Assembly (NCBI RefSeq): GCF_042686195.1 | Contig: NZ_JBHUOQ010000001.1 | Coordinates: 806,001-870,000, forward strand | Source of the DNA: Corticicoccus populi | Lineage (GTDB): Bacteria; Bacillota; Bacilli; Staphylococcales; Salinicoccaceae | Direction: 5' to 3' | Length of the DNA: 64,000 bases | Part shown: piece by piece, positions 25,999 to 34,541 of the stretch | How the letters are laid out: each line of letters opens with the position of its first letter | Position numbering within the stretch: position 1 is the stretch's first letter | Program-made: the position numbers and the translations under genes | The notes under the pieces: model-generated | Database searches by the model: none | Seen by the model: the letters and a program-made list of their open reading frames with translations, nothing else | What the model was told of the DNA's origin: nothing

Positions 25999-26166
25999 AT
26001 GAAATATAGATATATAATATATATTCTAATAGGGATTATCGTAGTGTTTTCGTTCTCTTTTTTTATTTTTAATCATAGTCTAACTGTATCTTTAATTGTA
26101 AGTCTTTTTTATACTGTAACAGCATCCGTCACAGCGATATATAAGATAAAAAAAGGAAATCTATAA
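25999..26166 (+). CDS. Small membrane protein, 55 residues
   Basis: GAGGATG precedes the ATG by a normal distance, and a TATAAT at 25953-25958 and a T-rich hairpin terminator after the stop frame a complete small gene. The peptide has two hydrophobic stretches (about residues 5-24 and 28-47) and a basic tail IYKIKKGNL. I recognise no family. Its place within the toxin-antitoxin patch makes it of interest, but nothing shows it is a toxin. Confidence 0.65.
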   Translation: MKYRYIIYILIGIIVVFSFSFFIFNHSLTVSLIVSLFYTVTASVTAIYKIKKGNL

Positions 26167-26184
26167 AATAGAACTCCTTTTTTT
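26148..26184 (+). terminator. Terminator of the small membrane protein gene
   Basis: AAAAAAAGGA pairs with TCCTTTTTTT across a 17-base loop; the T run is within the stem. It overlaps the last codons. Confidence 0.6.
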
Positions 26185-26209
26185 ATAAATAATATTTCAT
26201 CTTTCTTTC

Positions 26210-26512
26210 CTATGAATATTTCACTGAAGAAAATGGTTGAATCAAGTTTTCTTCCTCTTCTTCAATTACTAACTTTTCTTCATCATCTACTATCACATTC
26301 ATAATTGAAACTCCTCTTGTTAAGGCTTCAGTCATACTTACAATGTCTTTTAATTTATCATTCGATAACTCTACACCATCATTATAAAATCAGAGATATA
26401 CTCTTCATATGAAACTTCAAAGTTATCAGACTCTAATACTTCATCATTATTTGATTTTTCATAAAATAAAGTATCTCTAAAAGCAATAGTATGTTCATAA
26501 CTAAAAATAAGT
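26210..26512 (-). pseudogene. Frameshifted acidic protein gene remnant
   Basis: One frame on the minus strand reads YEHTIAFRDTLFYEKSNNDE, then EVLESDNFEVSYEEYISDF; the next frame continues NDGVELSNDKLKDIVSMTEA, LTRGVSIMNVIVDDEEKL and ends in an E-rich tail before TAG at 26210. The two join smoothly if one T is restored in GATTTTATAAT. No start codon with a ribosome site remains at the 5' end. A related fragment is at 24971-25069. Family not recognised. Confidence 0.6.
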
Positions 26513-26587
26513 TGCTGAATGTTAATTCTGAATAATGTATTCGCTCATGTTATATTGAATTTATTAAAGTATGAAAGGGCTGATTGT

Positions 26588-26773
26588 ATGACTACAACCA
26601 CAATCCGTATACCTCAAGAAGATTACAAAAAAGTGGAATCACTCGCAGCATTTGAAGGAGTAAGTGTTTCTGAATTCATGCGTAAGGCAGTCATGGAACA
26701 AGTCGAAGATACTCTTGACTATGAAGAAGGAATTAGTATCTTAAGTGAGCATAATGAGCGTGTGTCCAGGTAA
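26588..26773 (+). CDS. RHH-type antitoxin (RelB/DUF6290-like), orphan
   Basis: A 61-residue protein starting MTTTTIRIPQEDYKKVESLA, then FEGVSVSEFMRKAVMEQVED: a ribbon-helix-helix DNA-binding fold, then an acidic partner-binding tail (DTLDYEEGISILSEH). This is the antitoxin form that pairs with RelE/ParE toxins. The ATG at 26588 follows GAAAGGG. The toxin gene that should follow is present only as a wreck (26800-27057), so the antitoxin is an orphan. It may still repress its own promoter. Confidence 0.85.
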   Translation: MTTTTIRIPQEDYKKVESLAAFEGVSVSEFMRKAVMEQVEDTLDYEEGISILSEHNERVSR

Positions 26774-26799
26774 GATGTTTTGAAAGCAGTGTTCTCTGA

Positions 26800-27057
26800 G
26801 TGATATACTTCGAGTTTTGAAAAAAGCACTTAAAAATTAAATTCAATGATTCAAAAAGAATCGTTAAATGGTTAGATAACCATATAGAAGGATCTGGAGA
26901 CCCCTGCTAATGAGGAAAAGCACTCGAAGGGGATAAGAAAACACTTTGGCGTTATCGTGTAGGCGCATTTCGTTTGATTGTTGATATTATTGACAATCAA
27001 TTTATTGTCCTAATTCTTAAGACCGGTAAACAAAATGATGTGTACAAAAATAAATAA
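26800..27057 (+). pseudogene. RelE/ParE-family toxin pseudogene
   Basis: A GTG at 26800 opens MIYFEF, then a TGA, then KKALK; after a frameshift the reading continues KIKFNDSKRIVKWLDNHIEG, SGDPC, two stops (TAA TGA at 26908-26913), then GKALEGDKKTLWRYRVGAFR, LIVDIIDNQFIVLILKTG and KQNDVYKNK to TAA. The WRYRVG..R..V core is diagnostic of RelE/YoeB-like mRNA interferases. Three internal stops and one frameshift make it non-functional. Confidence 0.85.
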
Positions 27058-27290
27058 CTTTTAAATATTTCTATAGAAAACATTATTGAATGTAACTGTT
27101 CAAATAATGTTTTCTTTTGTTTAATCACTCCACTTAACCCGCTTCAATTTTATTCGACGCATTTAGAAGTATAGTTCATTCAATAAAATCATTGTTGAGC
27201 CTTTGGTGATTCCCTACACAAAAATCAGAAAAATATTTTACCAATGCACTGAACAGACTCTTCATCAATGAATTGCTGGATAATAACATG

Positions 27291-27671
27291 CTAAATCGTA
27301 AGCTCCAGAAGATTTCCCTCCGGGTCTTCTATAACACTCTCATAATAACCGTCACCGGTCGTTCTTGGTCCATTTATTAAATTATAGTTGTCATTCGTTA
27401 AACGTTTTGTCATTTGATCTACCTTCTCCTTACTCCCCAAAGAAAAAGCAATATGTGCAAAACCTGTCCTATTTCTGGAATCCGGTTGATCCACCCCTTT
27501 TTGACGCATTATTTCCAGACGGGTATTGTCATCAAAAGATAAAAAGTAAGATTCAAATGCTTTCTTATCATTATGATATTTTTCACCTGCTGTTCCATTA
27601 AAATAGGTCTCATAAAATTCCCGCATTTTCTCTAAATCTCTAACCCAAAGTGCAACATGTTCTATCTTCAT
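27291..27671 (-). CDS. VOC family protein (glyoxalase/fosfomycin-resistance fold)
   Basis: A 126-residue protein. It starts MKIEHVALWVRDLEKMREFY and ends DGYYESVIEDPEGNLLELTI, the two ends of the betaalphabetabetabeta metal-binding fold; His5 and the final E in LLELTI are the expected metal ligands, with HIAFSLGS in the middle. AGAGAGG precedes the ATG at 27671. The family covers glyoxalase I, dioxygenases and drug-modifying enzymes; the substrate cannot be told. It lies 32 bases after the next gene upstream on this strand, so the two may be co-transcribed. Confidence 0.88.
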   Translation of the reverse strand: MKIEHVALWVRDLEKMREFYETYFNGTAGEKYHNDKKAFESYFLSFDDNTRLEIMRQKGVDQPDSRNRTGFAHIAFSLGSKEKVDQMTKRLTNDNYNLINGPRTTGDGYYESVIEDPEGNLLELTI

Positions 27672-27703
27672 TTTGAATACCTCTCTCTTCAATAGATTCT
27701 CTA

Positions 27704-28054
27704 CTACTTCTCTATCACCACTGATGTCCCCGTAGACTTATCACCATTCAACCACTGCCAGTTTTCATCCATAACGAGCCTGCCATTATCAGTCTTTCTC
27801 GGCACACTATGGCACTTTCCAATCCTTATTTCTCCATCTTCATTCAAGTGCTGATAATGAAAATCCAAAGTACCGTTATCAGCCGCTGTACCAATTAAAT
27901 GGCCTCTTACCACTTCACCGCCTGAATATTCCGCCCAAAATACACTGTCCTCCTGGTGATAGGAAAACTCAGTAGCCTCGCCGACTTCACCATTCTCACT
28001 GTTTTCTTTCGCGATAAACGTTCTGCCGTCATAATTGATTTTAGAATTAGACAT
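27704..28054 (-). CDS. Conserved hypothetical protein (family often mislabelled N-acetylglutamate synthase)
   Basis: A 116-residue soluble protein: INYDGRTFIAKENSENGEV, FWAEYSGGEVVRGHLIG, LDFHYQHLNEDGEIRIGKCHS and WQWLNGD. These beta-rich motifs recur in a common Firmicute family that databases sometimes call 'N-acetylglutamate synthase' without basis; there is no acetyltransferase motif here. AAGGAGAAT fixes the ATG at 28054, nine codons inside the longest frame. Function unknown. Confidence 0.8.
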   Translation of the reverse strand: MSNSKINYDGRTFIAKENSENGEVGEATEFSYHQEDSVFWAEYSGGEVVRGHLIGTAADNGTLDFHYQHLNEDGEIRIGKCHSVPRKTDNGRLVMDENWQWLNGDKSTGTSVVIEK

Positions 28055-28240
28055 ATTTAAATTCTCCTTGCTCATGTACATGTTTGACAGTTATTTTAAC
28101 ACAATATTCCATCTATGCACCCAACTCTCACTTATAATTTAAATGACTGCTTCTTTTATTTCATACATAGGAGAGGTTTTTTCCCGACTTAGATGATAAA
28201 CTAATTTTATGTGCAGTTTATTATATTGAGGTGTCCTAAA

Positions 28241-28729
28241 ATGAAATCTATTCTGTTAACGAAACAGTTATTAAAAAATATGAATGAATTGGAGTTAACT
28301 GATCTTGCCTTAGAAAATCAAAACCGACCTTATGAAGGTGCATCATTTTGGGTTAACAATATTCACTTCAGAAGCAGGATGGCAAAATTAACACCAAAAA
28401 AGCCCGGTTATTTTGTAACGCTTTGGGAAAAAGGGAGCGATGGAAAAAATCAGCCGTTCAAATATGAGGAATGTCCGGATAAAATAATTATTTCTATAAT
28501 AGACGGTAATTTAAACGGGCAATTCATATTCAATAAAGATATTTTGTTGGAAAAAGGTGTACTGCGAAGCGAGGATACTGAAGGAAAAATGGCAGTGAGA
28601 GTATACCCATCTTGGATTAGTGATTTAAATCCATCAGCTTCTAAAACCAAAGAATGGCAGAATGAATACTTTGTTGACCTGACTGATGAATGTCCTCAGG
28701 AACGTATTAAAGAGTTATATTTATCCTGA
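28241..28729 (+). CDS. mepB: MepB family protein
   Basis: A 162-residue protein. YEGASFWVNNIHFRSRMAKLTPKKPGYFVTLWEK and ADGFKS/ KEWQNEYFVDLT-like regions match the staphylococcal MepB family. In S. aureus mepB is the last gene of mepRAB, next to the MepA MATE efflux pump; here mepR and mepA are absent. GAGGTG precedes the ATG at 28241. Biochemical role is unknown even in S. aureus. Confidence 0.85.
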   Translation: MKSILLTKQLLKNMNELELTDLALENQNRPYEGASFWVNNIHFRSRMAKLTPKKPGYFVTLWEKGSDGKNQPFKYEECPDKIIISIIDGNLNGQFIFNKDILLEKGVLRSEDTEGKMAVRVYPSWISDLNPSASKTKEWQNEYFVDLTDECPQERIKELYLS

Positions 28730-28816
28730 TAGATTATTGAAGGTTATAGAGGTGTTTTTTAGGGAAACATTAAGTTAATCATATTCTAAAATGATTATTT
28801 AAGAAAGGATGATTGG

Positions 28817-30178
28817 ATGACAGAACTCCACTCACATCAGCATTTTTTCAATTCAGGACGTACACAGTCTGTCTCATGGCGGAAAAAGCAGCTTCGTATA
28901 CTGTTAAAAGCCGTGACACAGTATGAAACAGAATTGTATCAGGCATTTAAAACAGACCTTCATAAAGGCCGTTTTGAAACATTGTCCACAGAAATCGGAC
29001 TCGTCAAACGGAGTATCCGACATACAATTAAACATCTGTCCGACTGGACGGAACAAAAACATAAAAGTACACCTTCCATACTCTTCGGAAAAAAGAGCTT
29101 TACTGTCTATGAGCCGTACGGTACGGTTCTTATTATCGGTCCGTTCAACTATCCGTTTTTATCTGTCATTGAGCCATTGATTGGTGCTGTGGCATCAGGC
29201 AATACAGCAGTCATTAAACCTTCCGAGCTGACGCCTAATGTCAGTAAAGTAATTGAAGAAATGATTCATACACACTTCACTTCCTCTTATATCCAGGTAG
29301 TCACAGGCGGTGTCAGTACAACCCAGTCACTGCTCGACAAAAATTTTGATTTTATATTCTTTACCGGAAGCCCGCGGGTTGGTAGAATTGTGATGGAAAA
29401 AGCTTCAAAAAATCTGACACCTGTCCTTCTTGAACTCGGCGGGAAAAGTCCTGTTGTTGTGTTGAATGATGCGGATGTTAAACTTGCTGCCGGACGAATC
29501 ATATGGGGAAAATTAATGAATGCCGGACAGACATGTATTGCGCCGGATTATTGTTTAGTGCATACTTCATTGAAAGACAAATTGTTAAAGGCAATGGTTA
29601 AAGAAATCAAATCTCTATACGGTAAAAATGCACAGTTGTCCAAAGACTACGGCAGAATTGTGAGCAGACGTCATGCAGACCGTCTGATAGAAATGATAAA
29701 CAGTCACTCTGATGAAATTGTATACGGTGGAAAATACGACGACCGGTACATTGAACCGACTGTTCTCGACTTAAAATCAGCTGACGGACCATCAATGGAA
29801 GAAGAAATATTCGGGCCGGTCCTGCCAGTCGTTTCCTTTTCGACGGAAGAAGAGATGTATCAAGTGATTAAACAGTATCCAAAGCCACTTGCATTCTATA
29901 TCTTTGGAAAAAACGAACAGAAGATGAATCATATTATCAATAACGTATCCTCCGGCGCAGCTGTAATGAATGATGTGATGATTCATGCTGCAAATGAACA
30001 CCTGCCATTCGGCGGTGTCGGCGGGTCAGGTATCGGCAGATTTCACGGCCGATACAGTATCGAAGCTTTTTCACACGAAAAAGCTGTCATGATATCCAAA
30101 TTTCACGGTACAGATTCATTTCTTAAAGCACCTTACACAAGGAAAAAATATTCACTGTTAAAACGATTATTCCGATAA
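28817..30178 (+). CDS. Aldehyde dehydrogenase (class 3-like)
   Basis: A 453-residue NAD(P)-dependent aldehyde dehydrogenase. FNYPFLSVIEPLIGAVASGNTAVIKPSE, FTGSPRVGRIVMEKA, LELGGKSPVVVLNDAD and the catalytic cysteine in NAGQTCIAPDY are all intact. The short length and hydrophobic/basic C-terminal tail (KKYSLLKRLFR) fit the class 3/fatty aldehyde group such as B. subtilis YwdH and S. aureus AldH. GAAAGGATGATTGG precedes the ATG. Probable role: oxidation of medium- or long-chain or stress-derived aldehydes. Confidence 0.93.
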   Translation: MTELHSHQHFFNSGRTQSVSWRKKQLRILLKAVTQYETELYQAFKTDLHKGRFETLSTEIGLVKRSIRHTIKHLSDWTEQKHKSTPSILFGKKSFTVYEPYGTVLIIGPFNYPFLSVIEPLIGAVASGNTAVIKPSELTPNVSKVIEEMIHTHFTSSYIQVVTGGVSTTQSLLDKNFDFIFFTGSPRVGRIVMEKASKNLTPVLLELGGKSPVVVLNDADVKLAAGRIIWGKLMNAGQTCIAPDYCLVHTSLKDKLLKAMVKEIKSLYGKNAQLSKDYGRIVSRRHADRLIEMINSHSDEIVYGGKYDDRYIEPTVLDLKSADGPSMEEEIFGPVLPVVSFSTEEEMYQVIKQYPKPLAFYIFGKNEQKMNHIINNVSSGAAVMNDVMIHAANEHLPFGGVGGSGIGRFHGRYSIEAFSHEKAVMISKFHGTDSFLKAPYTRKKYSLLKRLFR

Positions 30179-30213
30179 TCATTTAATAATAGATAATAAA
30201 GGGAGATTAACCA

Positions 30214-30558
30214 ATGAATGTAGAAATTACGAGATTTAAAGTGTTAGACGGTAAAAGTAAACAGGTAGACGAATGGATGGAATTTCTGAACAAAAATATG
30301 AAAGATGTTCTCCTCACTCTGGAAGATGAGAAGATGTATGTTGAAACTATTTTCAGAGAAGTATTAAATGGTGAAGAATATCTATATTGGTATGCTGTCC
30401 AAGGGGAAGGCGGTCAGGATGTAACAGAATCCTCACACTGGATTGATATTAAACATCTGGAATACTGGAAGGAATGTATAGACCCTTCTTTCAGACCAGT
30501 GGATTTATCCACTGAAGTCGTTATGATTCCCGATAAAATCAAAATGCATATGAACTAA
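30214..30558 (+). CDS. DUF6176-like conserved protein
   Basis: A 114-residue soluble protein: VEITRFKVLDGKSKQVDEWMEFLN, YVETIFREVLNGEEYLYWYAVQGEGG, SSHWIDIKHLEYWKECID. This ferredoxin-like (dimeric alpha-beta barrel-like) pattern matches DUF6176. GGGAGATTAACC precedes the ATG. It follows the aldehyde dehydrogenase by 35 bases, so they may share a transcript. Function unknown. Confidence 0.8.
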   Translation: MNVEITRFKVLDGKSKQVDEWMEFLNKNMKDVLLTLEDEKMYVETIFREVLNGEEYLYWYAVQGEGGQDVTESSHWIDIKHLEYWKECIDPSFRPVDLSTEVVMIPDKIKMHMN

Positions 30559-30564
30559 ATCACC

Positions 30565-30608
30565 AAATATAACAGACTCGTGGGCAGATCCTTGAGTCTG
30601 TTATATTT
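30565..30608. terminator. Bidirectional terminator
   Basis: AAATATAACAGACTC and GAGTCTGTTATATTT form a 15-bp stem with a ~14-base loop between convergent genes. Confidence 0.8.
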
Positions 30609-30621
30609 ATGTCTGTGTATA

Positions 30622-30990
30622 TCAATAATGCCAATGCGCAATAATATACAGACGATAACGGCTGTAATCCAGAAATTTTGCATGATAGAAGTCAGATGCC
30701 GCCTGCCTGACATGATTTTTATATATTTTGTCGTACTCGAGACTCCCAAATAACGGACCGTCGAATGAAGGAAGCAGCACATCACTCTTAAGTGAGTTAT
30801 ATTTTATTTCATTTAAAATCAGATACAGTTCATCTATCGTGTCCCTGTTAAGATAAATTTTCACCAAATTGTCTATCCCGCATTTTCTGTGAAAGTAACC
30901 GTACAGGGCATTAAAATTCCTGTAGCGGCTGTACTCGACATGTTCAGATGTATGTGTATCCAGAAGATACAAACGAATATCAAGCCCCAT
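30622..30990 (-). CDS. Hypothetical protein
   Basis: A 122-residue protein starting MGLDIRLYLLDTHTSEHVEY after GGGGGGATGG. It is rich in Y, R and D, with no signal peptide or membrane helix. HVEYSRYRNFNALYGYFHRK and DFYHAKFLDYSRYRLYIIAH suggest a compact soluble fold. I do not recognise a family. It lies 15 bases after radC on the same strand, in the comC-radC operon. Confidence 0.65.
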   Translation of the reverse strand: MGLDIRLYLLDTHTSEHVEYSRYRNFNALYGYFHRKCGIDNLVKIYLNRDTIDELYLILNEIKYNSLKSDVLLPSFDGPLFGSLEYDKIYKNHVRQAASDFYHAKFLDYSRYRLYIIAHWHY

Positions 30991-31005
30991 ATACCATCCC
31001 CCCGG

Positions 31006-31686
31006 TCATATATAGCTTAATTCCTTTAAACTCAAATACCTGCCTGAACCGATAATGATATGATCCAGAAAATCAACACCAATCAGCTCACCGCACTCCA
31101 CCAGACGCTTCGTAACTTCGATATCCTCTTTGGACGGTGCCGGGTCCCCGCTCGGATGATTATGCACACATATAATCGCAGCAGCACTTCTCTTAACAGC
31201 ACTCTTATATATTTCCCTTGGATGCACAATGCTCGTGTTCAGTGACCCCTTAAACATCGTTTCCTGATGAATAACCATATTTTTTGTAGATAAAAATAAT
31301 ACAACAAAGTGCTCCTGCTGATAGTAGCGCATCTGTTCCATCAACAGATTGGATACATCCTCCGGACTTTTAATATATACTTCTTCCTCAAGTGAATGTG
31401 AGTGCATTCTGACTGCAAGTTCTATCACGGATAAGATTGTGACTGCCTTCGCCTCCCCTATTCCTTTAACACTCATCAGTTCCTGTAAAGTAACATCTCT
31501 CAGCTCCCGGATGGATTTCATATCTTTAATAATCCGGCTCGCAAGGGTCAGGCTCGATGCATCCTTACTGCCGCTGTTAATGATAATTCCAAGAAGCTCC
31601 TGATTCGTAAGTTTGTCCGGACCGTATATCATCAGTCTTTCACGCGGTTTATCAGATGAATGCATCTCTTTAATCATCAGTGTCAT
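31006..31686 (-). CDS. radC: RadC family JAB-domain protein
   Basis: A 226-residue protein. The N-terminus has the RadC start PRERLMIYGPDKLTNQELLGIIINSG and a helix-hairpin-helix ELMSVKGIGEAKAVTILS; the C-terminal JAB1/MPN metalloprotease-like domain has IICVHNHPSGDPAPSKED, carrying the HxHPSG metal site. RadC was once linked to DNA repair, but this is disputed; its role is unclear. GGAGGA precedes the ATG, which overlaps the comC stop (ATGA). Confidence 0.93.
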   Translation of the reverse strand: MTLMIKEMHSSDKPRERLMIYGPDKLTNQELLGIIINSGSKDASSLTLASRIIKDMKSIRELRDVTLQELMSVKGIGEAKAVTILSVIELAVRMHSHSLEEEVYIKSPEDVSNLLMEQMRYYQQEHFVVLFLSTKNMVIHQETMFKGSLNTSIVHPREIYKSAVKRSAAAIICVHNHPSGDPAPSKEDIEVTKRLVECGELIGVDFLDHIIIGSGRYLSLKELSYI

Positions 31687-32399
31687 AAAAATCCTCCATA
31701 ATATATCATATTAATTTCCTCATAGAGGAAGAAAACAATTACTACCGCATTTGTAATAAAAGGAACGAGCGGTACTTTTTTTATCGTTCTGTTTTTAATC
31801 ATCTGGATAAATACGATAAATGCACCGCCGATTAAATAAGTAAACAGTACTGTGTACAGGAAAAAAGAAACAGGTGTAATCAATGTGAGCACAGTAAACA
31901 ATTTAATGTCACCGTAACCGATGGATTCGTTAAATAGGAAATAGACAATATGAAGCATGAGAATAATCAATATATCGTAAAACGGCTCAAAATAATTTAG
32001 ATGCGTCAGAAACAATCCGGTAAATAAAAAGAGCAGTGTCATATGATTTGGTATTTTCATATGTTCATAGTCATAAACAGAAAGCGGTACAAGAATAAGA
32101 ACCGCTAAATAGTAAAGCGTTAATTCATACAATCCAATTTCAAAAAACAACGGCAGTATAAAAAGTGCGACTGTCATCACTTCTGTAACTAAATAACTTA
32201 ATGAGATGGTTTCATTACAATTAAGACACCTGCCTTTAAGAAATAAAAAGCTGAATACCGGAACGAGTTCAAACCACGACAGTGTATGTGAACAAGTCTC
32301 ACATCTGCTCCTTCTGAACAGAAAACGAATACCTTCCATCGATGTCACAGCAAAAAGAAAAGAAGCAAGCAGCCCTCCAAAAATAATCAGTATCAGCAT
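31683..32399 (-). CDS. comC: Type IV prepilin leader peptidase / N-methyltransferase
   Basis: A 238-residue membrane protein. The N-terminal cytoplasmic loop has the zinc-type CETC...CLNC motif; the peptidase aspartates are visible in VYDYEHMKIPN and GYGDIKLF (GxGD). About seven to eight helices. It processes pseudopilins such as ComGC for competence. In Bacillus and staphylococci comC and radC are linked in the same way. The comG genes themselves are not in the window. Confidence 0.93.
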   Translation of the reverse strand: MLILIIFGGLLASFLFAVTSMEGIRFLFRRSRCETCSHTLSWFELVPVFSFLFLKGRCLNCNETISLSYLVTEVMTVALFILPLFFEIGLYELTLYYLAVLILVPLSVYDYEHMKIPNHMTLLFLFTGLFLTHLNYFEPFYDILIILMLHIVYFLFNESIGYGDIKLFTVLTLITPVSFFLYTVLFTYLIGGAFIVFIQMIKNRTIKKVPLVPFITNAVVIVFFLYEEINMIYYGGFL

Positions 32400-32675
32400 T
32401 TGTCCACTCCTCTAGATCATTATATGAGAATTATAAACACCCGTGAAATAGTTGTAAAAACGCAAATATACAGTGTCTGTCACCAACCATCATGTAAAAC
32501 AGCTGAAGTGAAGCAGTCTGATATACATATTAAATTACAGGCTTCAGATTATTAAATTTTGAAAGATATTTAAATGTTGTATTTGAATAAGCCTCTGCTA
32601 TATGAAAGTGTCACATTCAGATTATTAAACATTATATGTTAATATGGGGATAATCTCGTATATGGAGGGTTTATT
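32400..32675. other. Divergent intergenic region
   Basis: 276 bases between comC and the lactonase gene; must contain both promoters. Several A+T-rich -10-like hexamers are present but none with a clear -35. Confidence 0.4.
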
Positions 32676-33698
32676 GTGCAGGAAAAAATATTATTGGGGA
32701 CGTATACCCGTCGTGAAAGTAAAGGAATATATTCTATTGTTCTTGATACAAAAAAAGAAGATTTAACAGACTTAACTTTAATGACTGAAGAAACCAGTCC
32801 AACCTATCTCTCAGAGAGCCGGGATGGTTATATTTACTCCGTAACATCAGTAGATGATAAGGGCGGTACAGCTGCTTACGACCGGAATTTCAATTTAGTA
32901 AATACTGTCGTTAAGGACGGGGCACCTGTATGTTACACTGCGGTCGATGAAACACGCGGTCTCGTTTACGGTGCCAACTATCACGAAGGTGAAGTGAATG
33001 TTTACAAAATCCTAAAAGACGGATCTTTGGAAGCTGCAGATACTATTGTTCATGATGAACCTACCGGCTCTCATGAAAACCAGGATTCCGCCCATGCCCA
33101 CTACGCAGATTTAACACCGGATAAGCGGCTTACAGTCTGTGACCTCGGTACAGACAGTGTCTACACTTATGATGTCTCAGACGATGGTATTTTAACAGAG
33201 ACCGCTGTCTATACTGCAGAAGACGCAACAGGGCCGAGACATTTAACATTCAATCCCAACGGCAGATACGCTTATCTGTTCGGGGAACTCGACAGTACAG
33301 TCACCGTACTGTCTTATGAACAGGAAACAGGTGTATTTACAGAGCTGCAGAAAGTAAGTACACTGCCTGAAGGATACAGTGATTTTAATGCGGGTGCCGC
33401 CGTTAAAATTACAAAGGATGGAAAATTCCTTTATCTATCAAACCGCGGCCATAATTCAATCGCAGTATTCAAAATAAATGCAGATGGTTCTGAAGTCACT
33501 TTTGTTGAGCATGTTTCGACTGAGGGCAGTACCCCGAGAGACTTCTCACTCAGCCCGGATGATCAATTTCTAATCGCGGCCAATCTTGATTCAGACAATC
33601 TCACTTTATACCGGAGAAACAGTGATTCCGGCAGACTGTCAGTCATCAAAAAAGATATTTATGCACCAGAAGTGGTCTGTGTGCTGTTTACAAAGTAA
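32676..33698 (+). CDS. Lactonase family protein (6-phosphogluconolactonase-like beta-propeller)
   Basis: A 340-residue protein starting at GTG after GGAGGG. Repeated beta-propeller blades are evident: LSESRDGYIYSVTS, GPRHLTFNPNGRYAYLFGEL, VKITKDGKFLYLSNRGHNSIAVFKI, TPRDFSLSPDDQFLIAANLDSDN. The NRGHNSI..F and D-F-SLSPD motifs are typical of the YkgB/Pgl family, which hydrolyses 6-phosphogluconolactone in the pentose phosphate path. A sugar-dehydrogenase-type GMC protein occurs elsewhere in the window, but no direct link is shown. Confidence 0.88.
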   Translation: MQEKILLGTYTRRESKGIYSIVLDTKKEDLTDLTLMTEETSPTYLSESRDGYIYSVTSVDDKGGTAAYDRNFNLVNTVVKDGAPVCYTAVDETRGLVYGANYHEGEVNVYKILKDGSLEAADTIVHDEPTGSHENQDSAHAHYADLTPDKRLTVCDLGTDSVYTYDVSDDGILTETAVYTAEDATGPRHLTFNPNGRYAYLFGELDSTVTVLSYEQETGVFTELQKVSTLPEGYSDFNAGAAVKITKDGKFLYLSNRGHNSIAVFKINADGSEVTFVEHVSTEGSTPRDFSLSPDDQFLIAANLDSDNLTLYRRNSDSGRLSVIKKDIYAPEVVCVLFTK

Positions 33699-33722
33699 AT
33701 ATTCTATAGAATACTGCATAAC

Positions 33723-33750
33723 AAAAGCCGTCATTTTTGACGGCTTTTAT
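33723..33750. terminator. Bidirectional terminator
   Basis: AAAAGCCGTCA / TGACGGCTTTT with a tiny loop between the convergent lactonase and msrA genes. Confidence 0.92.
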
Positions 33751-33769
33751 ACTGCGGTAATATTCATAT

Positions 33770-34291
33770 CTACTTCCAGTTTTCTGCTATAAATTCATCT
33801 CTGCCGGAATTTTCCCGGTCCGCTTCATATGCATCTTTACTCTTTATATAGAAATCCTGATGATATGTTTCTGCTTTATAAAATGTTCCGGCAGGTTTTA
33901 TTTCAGTGACGACCGGCTGATTGAATCTGCCGCTCGCATCAACTGCCGCTTTTGATTGTTCCGCCAGTACTTTCTGTTCATCATTATGATAAAAAATTAC
34001 CGTTCTGTACTGAGGGCCTCTATCCTGGAACTGACCGTCCGGATCTGTCGGATCAATCTGCGGCCAATATAAATCAAGAATGGTCTCGTAGTCGATGACT
34101 GTGTCATCGTAACTAATTTCAACCGCTTCATAGTGACCCGTCTCACCTGTTTTCACTTCCTCATAAGAGGGATTGACTGTCTCCCCGCCTGTATATCCGG
34201 ATAATACCTGGTGTACACCATCCCATTGATCAAAGGGCTTCACCATACACCAGAAACACCCGCCTGCAAATGTTGCTTTTTGAACTGCCAT
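33770..34291 (-). CDS. msrA: Peptide methionine (S)-S-oxide reductase
   Basis: A 173-residue MsrA. KATFAGGCFWCMVKPFDQWDGV has the catalytic cysteine in GCFWC, followed by SGYTGGETVNPSYEEV and YHQDFYIK. It reduces methionine-S-sulfoxide in proteins and as the free amino acid. AAGGAGGAAGCAGC precedes the ATG. There is no msrB partner next to it in the window. Confidence 0.96.
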   Translation of the reverse strand: MAVQKATFAGGCFWCMVKPFDQWDGVHQVLSGYTGGETVNPSYEEVKTGETGHYEAVEISYDDTVIDYETILDLYWPQIDPTDPDGQFQDRGPQYRTVIFYHNDEQKVLAEQSKAAVDASGRFNQPVVTEIKPAGTFYKAETYHQDFYIKSKDAYEADRENSGRDEFIAENWK

Positions 34292-34541
34292 GCTGCTTCC
34301 TCCTTGTTACTCTTTATCATCCACTATATATTTTAAAACGCTTTTGTTTTTCAGGATTGTTTCCATCATTCATCAGACGGTACTTCCTTAAATTTAAACA
34401 CTGTAGCATATATTGTAATCCTTTTATCAGTTAAATTCTATATTTTGATATGAAGTATAGGAACAGAAAAGAATATTACCCGGCATCTTCTCTTATTTAC
34501 TCTGTTATTATTATCTTATGCACTATTCTGGAGGTCATAAA

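Noticed and set aside
24323..27290. Possible integrated element covering the whole AT-rich patch
   Set aside because: No integrase, recombinase, flanking direct repeats or tRNA attachment site was found; only separate small modules and remnants.
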